NCBI GenBank assembly: GCA_023700885.1
Contig: JAMPYA010000031.1
Location: forward strand, 1-16,360
Reading direction: 5' to 3'
Length of the DNA stretch: 16,360 bases
Source of the DNA: Flavobacteriaceae bacterium
GTDB lineage: Bacteria > Bacteroidota > Bacteroidia > Flavobacteriales > Flavobacteriaceae
Below, in pieces: positions 1 to 7,285 of the stretch. Each line of letters starts with the position of its first letter. The first letter of the stretch is position 1. Under the pieces are notes generated by a model. The model was not told where the DNA came from, searched no databases, and worked only from the letters and a program-made list of their open reading frames with translations. The translations under genes and the position numbers were made by a program.

Positions 1-2
1 AA

Positions 3-1226
3 ACTGATCCCTTTTTACAAACTAATTTATTAGCTAAAGTAGGATACACTTTTTCTAATCAATTTTCAATAAGTGGAACCGGAACCATCAGAAATATAAA
101 ACACGATTATGATTTTGCCTTTACTGATTCTGAAATCAATCACTATAAAAATAAAGAAACGATGTTTGCGCTAAGTCCTATCTATAAATTTAAAGAAGGT
201 GTATTGAAAGGAAATGTTGCTTTTAAAACCATTAACAGAAATGACAACAATGAATACGGAATATCCGATTTCAGTTCTGAAAGTATTACCGCCGATATTT
301 TCAATAAACTCACATTTGGTCAACGTTGGAATGTAATAACTGGGGTTGATTATCAGCAACACAATACTAACTATAATACCTCTTATGATATTTTAGAGAA
401 AGAGATGGCTCATTTTTATATGGTAGATCCTTATATTACAGCCGTTTATCAGGGAAAAAAAGGTTTCAATCTCAATGTTGGAGGACGGTTAAATATGCAT
501 GAAAACTATGGAAATCACCTAGTTTACAATGTTAATCCTTCTTATTTTATTTCAACTTCAAAGCTTAATATAAATTTAATGGCTTCTGCCAGTACTGCTT
601 ATATAACTCCAAGTTTATATCAGTTGTATTCATCATATGGTAATTTAGATTTAAGTCCAGAAGAATCAACAACTTATGAAGTAGGGTATCATATGCAATT
701 ATTTGATAAAAAATTGAGTCTTAATCAAACTTATTTTTTTAGAGAAGAAACCAATAAAATTGGTTTTTATACAGATTTTACTACTTGGGAATCTTATTAT
801 TACAATCAAGACGGAAAACAATTATTTAGAGGAATCGAAAATGAGTTGACCTATAAAGTTTCTAACGCTTTAAATTTTAGACTTAATCATACCTACACCA
901 AATTAAATAATGAAAATAGTTACTTAATTCCGAAAGTGAAATGGAATGCTAATGTTGATTATGCTTTTTCAACTAAAAGTTCAATAGCTGTGCAATATCA
1001 ATATAATGGTAAGAGAACTGCTCAAGATTTTAGAGATTGGCCTGCAACTATTGTGAATTTGAAATCATACCAATTATTTAATTTAAGTTTTAAATCTGAA
1101 ATAATTAATGATCGATTAAGTGTTTTTGCGGATGTATTCAATCTTTTAAATGAAGATTATATTGAAAATTTAGGTTATGTAACAAAAGGCACAAATTTTA
1201 ATGTTGGTTTAAAATTAAATTTTTAA
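3..1226 (+). CDS. TonB-dependent outer-membrane receptor, C-terminal beta-barrel (5' partial)
   Basis: The frame is open from the first complete codon at base 3, so the gene begins upstream of the window; the ATG at 162 is internal. About 407 residues of barrel are visible. The signal peptide, TonB box and plug domain are not in the window. Alternating short amphipathic strands rich in Tyr, Asn, Phe and Leu, a segment of the type YGNLDLSPEESTTYEVG that is usual in the last third of BtuB/siderophore-type receptors, a late FADVFNLLNEDY segment, and a terminal Phe (GLKLNF) that serves as the BAM signal all support the call. Such proteins import scarce ligands (cobalamin, iron chelates, sometimes glycans) across the outer membrane using TonB-ExbBD energy. 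The ligand cannot be told from the barrel. It is closed by the hairpin at 1271-1304, so it is transcriptionally separate from the porin gene that follows. Confidence 0.9.
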   Translation, partial: TDPFLQTNLLAKVGYTFSNQFSISGTGTIRNIKHDYDFAFTDSEINHYKNKETMFALSPIYKFKEGVLKGNVAFKTINRNDNNEYGISDFSSESITADIFNKLTFGQRWNVITGVDYQQHNTNYNTSYDILEKEMAHFYMVDPYITAVYQGKKGFNLNVGGRLNMHENYGNHLVYNVNPSYFISTSKLNINLMASASTAYITPSLYQLYSSYGNLDLSPEESTTYEVGYHMQLFDKKLSLNQTYFFREETNKIGFYTDFTTWESYYYNQDGKQLFRGIENELTYKVSNALNFRLNHTYTKLNNENSYLIPKVKWNANVDYAFSTKSSIAVQYQYNGKRTAQDFRDWPATIVNLKSYQLFNLSFKSEIINDRLSVFADVFNLLNEDYIENLGYVTKGTNFNVGLKLNF

Positions 1227-1270
1227 ATTTCTATATCACAACAAATCAGCATTTTAACTCATACATTGTA

Positions 1271-1304
1271 AAGGTAAAACTTGTAAAAGTTTTACCTTTT
1301 TTTT
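1271..1304 (+). terminator. Intrinsic terminator of the TonB-dependent receptor gene
   Basis: A perfect 12-bp stem (AAGGTAAAACTT at 1271-1282 with its complement at 1287-1298) closes a GTAA loop and runs into eight T residues at 1297-1304. It sits 45 bases after the stop codon. Confidence 0.85.
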
Positions 1305-1354
1305 ATTATATAAAAAACATGATTTTTGTCATTAAAACTCAGAAATCCTCCTTT

Positions 1355-1362
1355 TACATTTG
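1355..1362 (+). promoter_or_regulatory. Candidate -7 box (TACATTTG) for the FadL-like gene
   Basis: TACATTTG is an exact match to the Bacteroidota -7 consensus TAnnTTTG. It would give a leader of about 100 bases. The nearest upstream TTTG (1324-1327) is 27 bases away, longer than the usual 17-23, so the -33 element is weak or absent. In AT-rich DNA a chance match is possible. Confidence 0.4.
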
Positions 1363-1424
1363 TATAAGATTACATAAATATAGCGTGTAACATATTGATT
1401 ATAAACTTGTTAAATAGCTTTTTA

Positions 1425-1440
1425 TGTAACAAATGTTACA
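1425..1440 (+). promoter_or_regulatory. Inverted repeat TGTAAC-AAAT-GTTACA, candidate operator
   Basis: A perfect 6-bp inverted repeat with a 4-base spacer lies 30 bases before the FadL-like start codon and downstream of the candidate -7 box. Another TGTAAC half-site occurs at 1386-1391. Dyads of this shape are typical binding sites for dimeric regulators (TetR, Crp/Fnr or GntR type), and a site between promoter and start codon would favour repression. No regulator gene is nearby to link to it, so the role is inferred. Confidence 0.35.
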
Positions 1441-1470
1441 AATAATTTTAATTCAAAAATCATATTCAAA

Positions 1471-2808
1471 ATGAAAAAATTTATTCAATTATTTATTTTA
1501 TTTTTAAGTGTTTCAACATTCTCACAAGTTGGACATTTAATGCAAGGTATCGGTGCTGTAAATATGTCTATGGGTGGGGCTGCAACGGCACAACCATTAG
1601 ACATTAATGGAGCTTTACAATGGAATCCTGCTGCACTTTCAACATTTAACGGTAAAATTTTATCAGTAAATGTTGGAACGTTCTTTTCAGCTCCTAAATT
1701 GAGTTCTTCATTACCGGCAGGGATGTTAGGTCCAGGCGCACCAGGTGTTTCTGGAACTACTGTAGATGATAAAGGCATTTCTATTATGCCGGCATTAGCA
1801 TATGTTTGGGGAAAAGCAGACAGTAAACACACTTATGGGATTTCTGCATTTGGTATCAGCGGATTTGGAGTAACCTTTCCTGAAGAAGCTAATAATCCTT
1901 TTAGTGCTACTTTTAATCCCATGATCAATTCTAATCCTATTAACTATCCGCAAGCTGCTATGGGATTTGGAACCTTACGTTCTGAATATATGTTATTACA
2001 AGTTGGTTTTAGTTATGCTTATGAAATTTCTAAAAAAGTTTCTATCGGATTTACACCTACTTTTAACTATGCTAACTTGCAACTAGGACCTAACCCAACA
2101 GCAAACCCATCAATGGCTGGTTATCCATACACTGATAAAACTGGGTCATTTGGTTTTGGTGGTCAAGTAGGAATTTTTTACCAAGGAGAAAGTGGTTTAA
2201 AACTAGGTGCTAACTATAAAACTCCACAATATTTTACTGATTTTGATTTTGAGAACACGTATCTTGATAATTCAAAAAGTGAAAATTCTTTTAACATGAA
2301 TTATCCAGCGATATATTCTATTGGAGCTGGTTATACAAATGATAATTTTGATTTTGCTCTTGATTTCCGTCAGGTAGATTACGAAAATACCGCTGGTTTT
2401 GATCAATCTGGATGGACTCAATTTGGTTCAGTTAAAGGTTTTGGTTGGAAAGACATTCAAATTCTTTCTTTAGGAGTTCAATACAAAGGAATTGACAAAT
2501 TACCTTTAAGAGTTGGATACACCTACAGTAGCAACCCAATTAAACCTGAATTAGCGTTCTTCTCAACTCCGGCGACAGCAATTATTAAAAATGCTTACCA
2601 ATTTGGATTTGGTTATGAACTTAATGATAATTTGACTTTAAACGCTGTTTATCACCATGGTGATAGTGGTGATGCAACTGGTGGACCAATGTACAATCCA
2701 ATGATGGCTAGTCCAACAAATCCTCTTGGAGCAATACCAGAAAGCAGTGTTTCTTACACTATGACAACTGATTTAATTATGGCTGGATTCAGTTATAAAT
2801 TGAATTAA
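1471..2808 (+). CDS. FadL/OmpP1/TodX-family outer-membrane transporter
   Basis: A 445-residue protein with a clear signal peptide (MKKFIQLFILFLSVSTFSQ, cleavage expected just after residue 19). The mature N-terminus has the family hallmarks: GIGAVNMSMGGAATA near 26-40, then a WNPAALS motif near 51-57 (NPA at 52-54), matching the FadL hatch. The remainder is antiparallel beta-barrel with many Gly, Tyr, Phe and Asn residues, ending in FSYKLN. The length agrees with FadL proteins. The family moves hydrophobic compounds (long-chain fatty acids, aromatic hydrocarbons) from outside into the outer membrane by lateral diffusion; the substrate here is not determined. The gene stands alone between two terminators, and the dyad at 1425-1440 suggests its own control. 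The assignment to the family is firm, the substrate is not. Confidence 0.93.
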   Translation: MKKFIQLFILFLSVSTFSQVGHLMQGIGAVNMSMGGAATAQPLDINGALQWNPAALSTFNGKILSVNVGTFFSAPKLSSSLPAGMLGPGAPGVSGTTVDDKGISIMPALAYVWGKADSKHTYGISAFGISGFGVTFPEEANNPFSATFNPMINSNPINYPQAAMGFGTLRSEYMLLQVGFSYAYEISKKVSIGFTPTFNYANLQLGPNPTANPSMAGYPYTDKTGSFGFGGQVGIFYQGESGLKLGANYKTPQYFTDFDFENTYLDNSKSENSFNMNYPAIYSIGAGYTNDNFDFALDFRQVDYENTAGFDQSGWTQFGSVKGFGWKDIQILSLGVQYKGIDKLPLRVGYTYSSNPIKPELAFFSTPATAIIKNAYQFGFGYELNDNLTLNAVYHHGDSGDATGGPMYNPMMASPTNPLGAIPESSVSYTMTTDLIMAGFSYKLN

Positions 2809-2834
2809 TAAAAATATACCAAACTTTGTTTTTT

Positions 2835-2865
2835 AAAAAAGCCACGCCAAAGCGTGGTTTTTTTT
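2835..2865 (+). terminator. Intrinsic terminator of the FadL-like gene
   Basis: CCACGC at 2842-2847 and GCGTGG at 2852-2857 enclose a CAAA loop. The stem is extended by a run of A (2835-2840) facing a run of T (2858-2865), the A-stem-T layout of a strong and possibly two-way terminator. Confidence 0.88.
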
Positions 2866-2894
2866 GTTTTAAACTTCTAAAATGAGTTTATTTG
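2864..2894 (+). promoter_or_regulatory. Candidate promoter of the 12-helix membrane protein gene
   Basis: TTG at 2864-2866 is followed, after 20 bases, by TTTATTTG at 2887-2894, one mismatch from TAnnTTTG. The upstream element would lie in the T-tract of the preceding terminator. Transcription would begin near 2900, inside the longest reading frame, which favours the in-frame ATGs at 2915 or 2918 as the real start. Confidence 0.35.
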
Positions 2895-4138
2895 TTCTAT
2901 TAAAAATTAGACAAATGATGATAAGTTTCAAATCAAAGCTCCATATTGCGTTCTTATTCTTTTTGATATCTGCATTTTATGGACTTTTATTGAGAATTAA
3001 TTTTTTTTTACCTTTTAAAAACATTATGCACACTTGGCTTGCTCAAGGTCATTCTCATGTAGCTTTTTTAGGTTGGGGATTCTTAGCTACAATAACTTTT
3101 ATGAATCACTATTTTTTAGATGAAAATCAGCAAAGAAAAAAGGTTTATCAAATACTATTTGTTCTTTTTATTGTAACAATTTTGGGAATGTTTATAAGCT
3201 TTCCGTTACAAGGATATAAGTTTTTCTCTATTACATTTCTAACCCTATTTGGTCTTGCATCATACTTGTATTTTTATCACTTTTTAAAAGATTTAAATCA
3301 AAACTTATTTAATACAATAGCTGTAAAATTTGTAAAATGGGCAGTTTATTATTACTTAATTTCAAGTGTTGCTATATGGGCAATAGGTCCAATTGCAGTT
3401 ACTTTGGGCAAAACATCATTGTATTATAACGGAGTCTATTTTTACCTGCATTTTTTGTATAATGGTTTTTTTGTTTTTGCTTTATTCGGAATTTTTCTCA
3501 ATTATTTCCATCATAATCTTAATGTAGATTTATCAAAGAAAACTACAAAGTTTTTTATCCTAACCAATGTAGCTTGTATTCCTGCATATGCTTTATCAGT
3601 TCTTTGGAGTGATGTGCCAATACTTTTAAATTATATAGGATTTTTGGCAGCATTTATACAAGTTATTACCTTGTTTTATTTAATTCCGATTGTTTTAAAA
3701 ATTATATCAGAACATAAATTAATTTTTATTCAAAAAGTTATTATCTACACCATTACAATTGCCTATTCACTTAAAGTGTTTGCTCAATTATCATCAGCTT
3801 TTCCAGAGATTGTTCAGCAATCTATTGCATTAAAATCCTATTTAATCATTGGTTATTTACATTTATTTACCTTGCTTTTTATGAGTTTATTTTTAATCTT
3901 ATTGATACAAATGAGTCTGAAATTATTGCAAAATTTTGGAAGTAAACTCACTTTCTATATTTTTCTGATGAGCGTATTCATCACAGAAATATTACTTTTT
4001 TCTCAGGGTTTTTATATTTGGATTTTTAAAGAAATCATTCCGAATTTTAATTGGTATATTCTTTTAGCAAGTGTGCTGTTATTTAGTAGTTTATGTTTTT
4101 ATTACCTATATCAATTTGTATTTGATAGAATTGAGTAG
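2882..4138 (+). CDS. Polytopic membrane protein, about 12 helices, haem-copper-oxidase-subunit-I-like layout
   Basis: I do not recognise a named gene. The 418-residue protein (numbered from the ATG at 2882) is almost wholly hydrophobic, and about twelve membrane segments can be counted, near residues 21-40, 59-78, 90-107, 114-133, 153-174, 188-208, 224-241, 249-273, 285-303, 321-345, 357-378 and 391-411. Histidines are placed suggestively: H57 and H59 at the start of helix 2 (AQGHSHVAFLGWG), H190 in helix 6 (YLHFLYNGFF), H210-H211 at its end, and H327 in helix 10 (GYLHLF). Twelve helices with His in helices 2, 6 and 10 recall subunit I of haem-copper oxidases and NO reductases, but I see no full copper-site set. 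A haem-binding or NnrS-like role is possible but unproven. The true start may be ATG 2915 or 2918, giving about 406 residues. It stands alone between the FadL and helicase genes. Confidence 0.75.
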   Translation: MSLFVLLKIRQMMISFKSKLHIAFLFFLISAFYGLLLRINFFLPFKNIMHTWLAQGHSHVAFLGWGFLATITFMNHYFLDENQQRKKVYQILFVLFIVTILGMFISFPLQGYKFFSITFLTLFGLASYLYFYHFLKDLNQNLFNTIAVKFVKWAVYYYLISSVAIWAIGPIAVTLGKTSLYYNGVYFYLHFLYNGFFVFALFGIFLNYFHHNLNVDLSKKTTKFFILTNVACIPAYALSVLWSDVPILLNYIGFLAAFIQVITLFYLIPIVLKIISEHKLIFIQKVIIYTITIAYSLKVFAQLSSAFPEIVQQSIALKSYLIIGYLHLFTLLFMSLFLILLIQMSLKLLQNFGSKLTFYIFLMSVFITEILLFSQGFYIWIFKEIIPNFNWYILLASVLLFSSLCFYYLYQFVFDRIE

Positions 4139-4250
4139 TGAGTATAAAGAATTGAGAAATTTTAACTTTAAACGAAAAAAACTTAAATCCTTGAAGTGAG
4201 TCGAACTTTAAACCTTAAACATTTTTAAAAATTATTGTCAACAACTTTTA

Positions 4251-4281
4251 TTGTATTTTATAGATAGTAATGGTACTTTTG
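4251..4281 (+). promoter_or_regulatory. Promoter of the UvrD/PcrA helicase gene
   Basis: TTG at 4251-4253, a 20-base spacer, and TACTTTTG at 4274-4281 match the Bacteroidota TTG-N17-23-TAnnTTTG form exactly. The expected start near 4287 leaves only about ten untranslated bases before the UUG start codon at 4298. Confidence 0.65.
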
Positions 4282-4297
4282 AAAACAAAAAAATCCA

Positions 4298-6583
4298 TTG
4301 GAAGATTACTTAAAATTATTAAATCTACCGCAACAACAAGCTGTTTTACAAAAAGAAGGTCCGATGATGATTATTGCCGGAGCAGGTTCCGGAAAAACGC
4401 GCGTTTTAACCTATAAAATTGCCTATTTAATTCAGCAAGGAGTAGATCCTTTTCAAATTTTATCACTCACTTTTACCAATAAAGCGGCTAAAGAGATGAA
4501 AAATAGGATTGCAAGTGTTGTTGGTGAAGGTTTGGCAAAAAGTCTTTGGATGGGAACTTTCCACTCTATATTTGCTAAAATGCTACGTTCAGAAGCTGAT
4601 AAACTCGGATTTCCTTCCAATTTCACCATTTACGATACCGATGATTCTGTTAAACTCATTACTTCTATCATTAAAGAATTGCAATTAGATAAAGAAATCT
4701 ACAAACCAAAACAAGTGTTTGGCAGGATTTCTAAATATAAAAATAATCTTGTAACTGTTAGAGCCTATTACAATACACCAGAATTAATTGAAGCTGACAA
4801 CGCTGCAATGCGACCTAAAATGGGGGAGATTTATCAACATTATGTAGATCGTTGTTTTAAAGCAGGTGCTATGGATTTTGACGACCTTTTACTCAGAACC
4901 AACGAGTTATTGGCTAGATTTCCAGAAGTATTAGCCAAATATCAAAATAGATTTAGATATATTTTAGTCGATGAGTACCAAGATACAAACCATTCGCAAT
5001 ATTTAATTGTTCGAGCATTAGCAGACCGTTTTCAGAATATTTGTGTTGTTGGTGATGATTCTCAAAGTATATATGCCTTTAGAGGTGCTAATATTCAAAA
5101 CATTCTCAATTTTCAGAAAGATTATTCAGATATCAAAATTTTTAAATTAGAGCAAAATTATCGATCTACTAAAAATATTGTCTCGGCTGCTAATAGCGTT
5201 ATAGAAAATAATCAAACAAAATTGGATAAAACAATATGGACAGGAAATGATGAAGGAGAAAAAATAAAAATAATTCAAACCTATTCAGAAGCCGAAGAAG
5301 GTAGTTTTGTGGCCAGTTCCATTTTTGAAAACAAAATGCAACATCAACTACAAAATACTGATTTTGCAGTACTTTATAGAACTAATGCTCAATCTAGGGC
5401 TTTAGAAGAAGCGCTGAGAAAAAGAAATATAAAGTATAGAATTTACGGAGGATTGTCTTTTTATCAACGGAAAGAAGTTAAAGATATTTTAGCTTATTTA
5501 CGCCTAATAGAAAATCACAATGATGAAGAAGCATTTAAGCGAATCATTAATTATCCTGCTAGAGGAATTGGACAAACTACCATTGATCGACTTATTGTTA
5601 AAGCCAATGAATTAAAAGTATCATTATTTCATATTGCAGAAAATTTAGATACTATTGAAGTAGGCATTAATTCAGGAACAAAACAAAAACTTTCAGATTT
5701 TACAATGCTTATTAAAAGTTTAAAGATAATGTCTGAGTCTGAAGATGCTTTTGAAATAGCCAATCATGTGGTTAATAAAACATTTTTACTGAATGAATTA
5801 AAAAAAGAAGATGCTTTTGAATCTACTAGTAGAATAGAAAATGTAGAAGAGTTACTCAATGGTATTCGATTTTTTATCATTGAACAACAAGATTTAGAAG
5901 ATGGAGATACTTCTTTAACCAATTTTCTTCAAAATGTTGCCTTAGCCACAGATTTTGATAAAGAAGACCCTGAAGCCCAAAATACAGTTTCTTTAATGAC
6001 GGTTCATTCTGCAAAAGGTTTAGAATTTAAAATGGTCTATATTGTTGGAGTTGAAGAGAATTTATTTCCATCAGCCATGAGTATTAATTCTAGAACTGAA
6101 ATAGAGGAAGAGCGTCGACTTTTTTACGTAGCATTAACACGTGCAGAAAATCAAGCTATTATTACCTATTCTCTCTATAGAAGTAGATGGGGGCAATTTA
6201 ATGATACTGAGCCAAGTAGATTTATTGATGAGATTGATGAAAAGTACACCGAGTTTATAGGAAAACAAAGAAATAATGGGACTTCAACAAAAACTTCCAG
6301 CTTTTTAAAACCCGATATTTTCGGAAGTAAAATCCCTGATACACAACCTAAAATACCACTTAATATACCTAAGAATTTAAAGAAAGTTTCAGAAATAAGA
6401 CCTAAAACTCAAGGAGCAATTACAAATGTTCAAATAGGTAATTTTGTTTTTCATGAAACCTTTGGAAAAGGAGAAGTTTTGAATATTGAAGGCGTGGGGC
6501 CAAACAGTAAGGCTGAAATAAAATTTGAAAAAGCAGGTGTAAAAAAATTATTACTTCAGTTTGCTAAACTGCAATTGATATAA
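4298..6583 (+). CDS. UvrD/PcrA-type SF1 ATP-dependent 3'-5' DNA helicase
   Basis: All superfamily-1A motifs are present in order: Q-motif region LNLPQQQAVL near 8-17, Walker A GAGSGKTR at 28-35, TFTNKAAKEM (Ia) near 58-67, the GTFHS segment near 86-90, Walker B VDEYQDTN near 224-231, GDDSQSIYAFRGA (III) near 252-264, QNYRS (IV) near 286-290, MTVHSAKGLEF (V) at 567-577 and VALTRA (VI) at 611-616. The last 50 residues (GNFVFHETFGKGEVL onward) resemble the C-terminal Tudor-like domain that binds RNA polymerase in PcrA/UvrD. The 761-residue length fits the family. The role is unwinding in nucleotide excision and mismatch repair, clearing of RecA filaments and conflict resolution. The start is TTG at 4298: a TGA lies in frame at 4280, no ATG lies between, and the next Met is at 23, right before Walker A, so the family N-terminus needs the TTG. 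Monocistronic. UvrD and PcrA naming cannot be separated here. Confidence 0.95.
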   Translation: MEDYLKLLNLPQQQAVLQKEGPMMIIAGAGSGKTRVLTYKIAYLIQQGVDPFQILSLTFTNKAAKEMKNRIASVVGEGLAKSLWMGTFHSIFAKMLRSEADKLGFPSNFTIYDTDDSVKLITSIIKELQLDKEIYKPKQVFGRISKYKNNLVTVRAYYNTPELIEADNAAMRPKMGEIYQHYVDRCFKAGAMDFDDLLLRTNELLARFPEVLAKYQNRFRYILVDEYQDTNHSQYLIVRALADRFQNICVVGDDSQSIYAFRGANIQNILNFQKDYSDIKIFKLEQNYRSTKNIVSAANSVIENNQTKLDKTIWTGNDEGEKIKIIQTYSEAEEGSFVASSIFENKMQHQLQNTDFAVLYRTNAQSRALEEALRKRNIKYRIYGGLSFYQRKEVKDILAYLRLIENHNDEEAFKRIINYPARGIGQTTIDRLIVKANELKVSLFHIAENLDTIEVGINSGTKQKLSDFTMLIKSLKIMSESEDAFEIANHVVNKTFLLNELKKEDAFESTSRIENVEELLNGIRFFIIEQQDLEDGDTSLTNFLQNVALATDFDKEDPEAQNTVSLMTVHSAKGLEFKMVYIVGVEENLFPSAMSINSRTEIEEERRLFYVALTRAENQAIITYSLYRSRWGQFNDTEPSRFIDEIDEKYTEFIGKQRNNGTSTKTSSFLKPDIFGSKIPDTQPKIPLNIPKNLKKVSEIRPKTQGAITNVQIGNFVFHETFGKGEVLNIEGVGPNSKAEIKFEKAGVKKLLLQFAKLQLI

Positions 6584-6613
6584 TTGTGAAACCCAAATAA
6601 ATGTGTTAATTTG
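6584..6613 (+). promoter_or_regulatory. Candidate promoter of the DUF4290-murA pair
   Basis: TTG at 6584-6586, just past the helicase stop codon, a 19-base spacer, and TTAATTTG at 6606-6613 (one mismatch from TAnnTTTG). A start near 6620 would leave a leader of about 40 bases. No clear terminator separates this from the helicase gene, so read-through is also possible. Confidence 0.4.
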
Positions 6614-6658
6614 CATCTTTATTAGAAAAACTTACTTCAAAAGTTAATATACACTTCT

Positions 6659-7282
6659 ATGGATTTTGAATTAGAATACAATACCGATAGGGAACATTTG
6701 ATAATACCTGAGTATGGACGTCATATTCAGAAATTAATAAATCACTGCAAAACCCTTGAAAGCAAAGAAGAACGCAATACCATGGCACTTGCCATTATTG
6801 ATGTTATGGGAAATCTACAGCCGCATCTAAGAGATGTACCAGATTTTAAACACAAACTTTGGGATCAACTTTTTATCATGTCTAATTTTGAATTAGATGT
6901 AGATGCTCCTTATGATAAACTTACTAAAGAAGTTTTATTAGAAAAACCAGAAGGGTTAGCTTATCCAAAATCGGCATCAAAATACCGTTTTTATGGCAAC
7001 AATATTCAAACGATGATTGATGTAGCAGTTAGTTGGGAGGATAATGAAATGAAAGATTTATTGATTCTGACCATCGCTAATCACATGAAAAAATGTTATT
7101 TAATTTGGAATAAAGATACCGTTGATGATACAGTTATATTTACACATTTAAAAGAGTTATCAAAAGGAAAATTATCACTTCCTGAAAACACAGAATTAAG
7201 TGTTGATATTCCAATCGATTCCAAACAAAAGAAAACTTTTACAAAGTCAAAAAAACATTTCACCAAAAAACCTAGAAATTAA
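6659..7282 (+). CDS. DUF4290 family protein
   Basis: A 207-residue soluble protein with no signal peptide or membrane segment. It matches the DUF4290 family of Bacteroidota in opening (MDFELEYNTDREHLIIPEYGR), in an early NTMALAIIDVMGNLQPHLRD segment, in a central YPKSASKYRFYGNNIQ segment and in a late helix HMKKCYLIWNKDTV. The final 20 or so residues are strongly basic (repeated KK, KKTFTKSKK, KKPRN), suggesting contact with nucleic acid or another acidic partner. No catalytic motif is apparent and the biochemical role is unknown. Its stop codon is only three bases before the murA ATG, so the two are surely co-transcribed and probably translationally coupled. This pairing with murA is usual in the phylum, which hints at a link to envelope growth or division (inference). 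Confidence 0.88.
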   Translation: MDFELEYNTDREHLIIPEYGRHIQKLINHCKTLESKEERNTMALAIIDVMGNLQPHLRDVPDFKHKLWDQLFIMSNFELDVDAPYDKLTKEVLLEKPEGLAYPKSASKYRFYGNNIQTMIDVAVSWEDNEMKDLLILTIANHMKKCYLIWNKDTVDDTVIFTHLKELSKGKLSLPENTELSVDIPIDSKQKKTFTKSKKHFTKKPRN

Positions 7283-7285
7283 CCC

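Noticed and set aside
1485..1832. Minus-strand open frame of 115 codons
   Set aside because: It lies wholly inside the FadL-like gene, which has a signal peptide and family motifs; the antisense frame has no recognisable domain.
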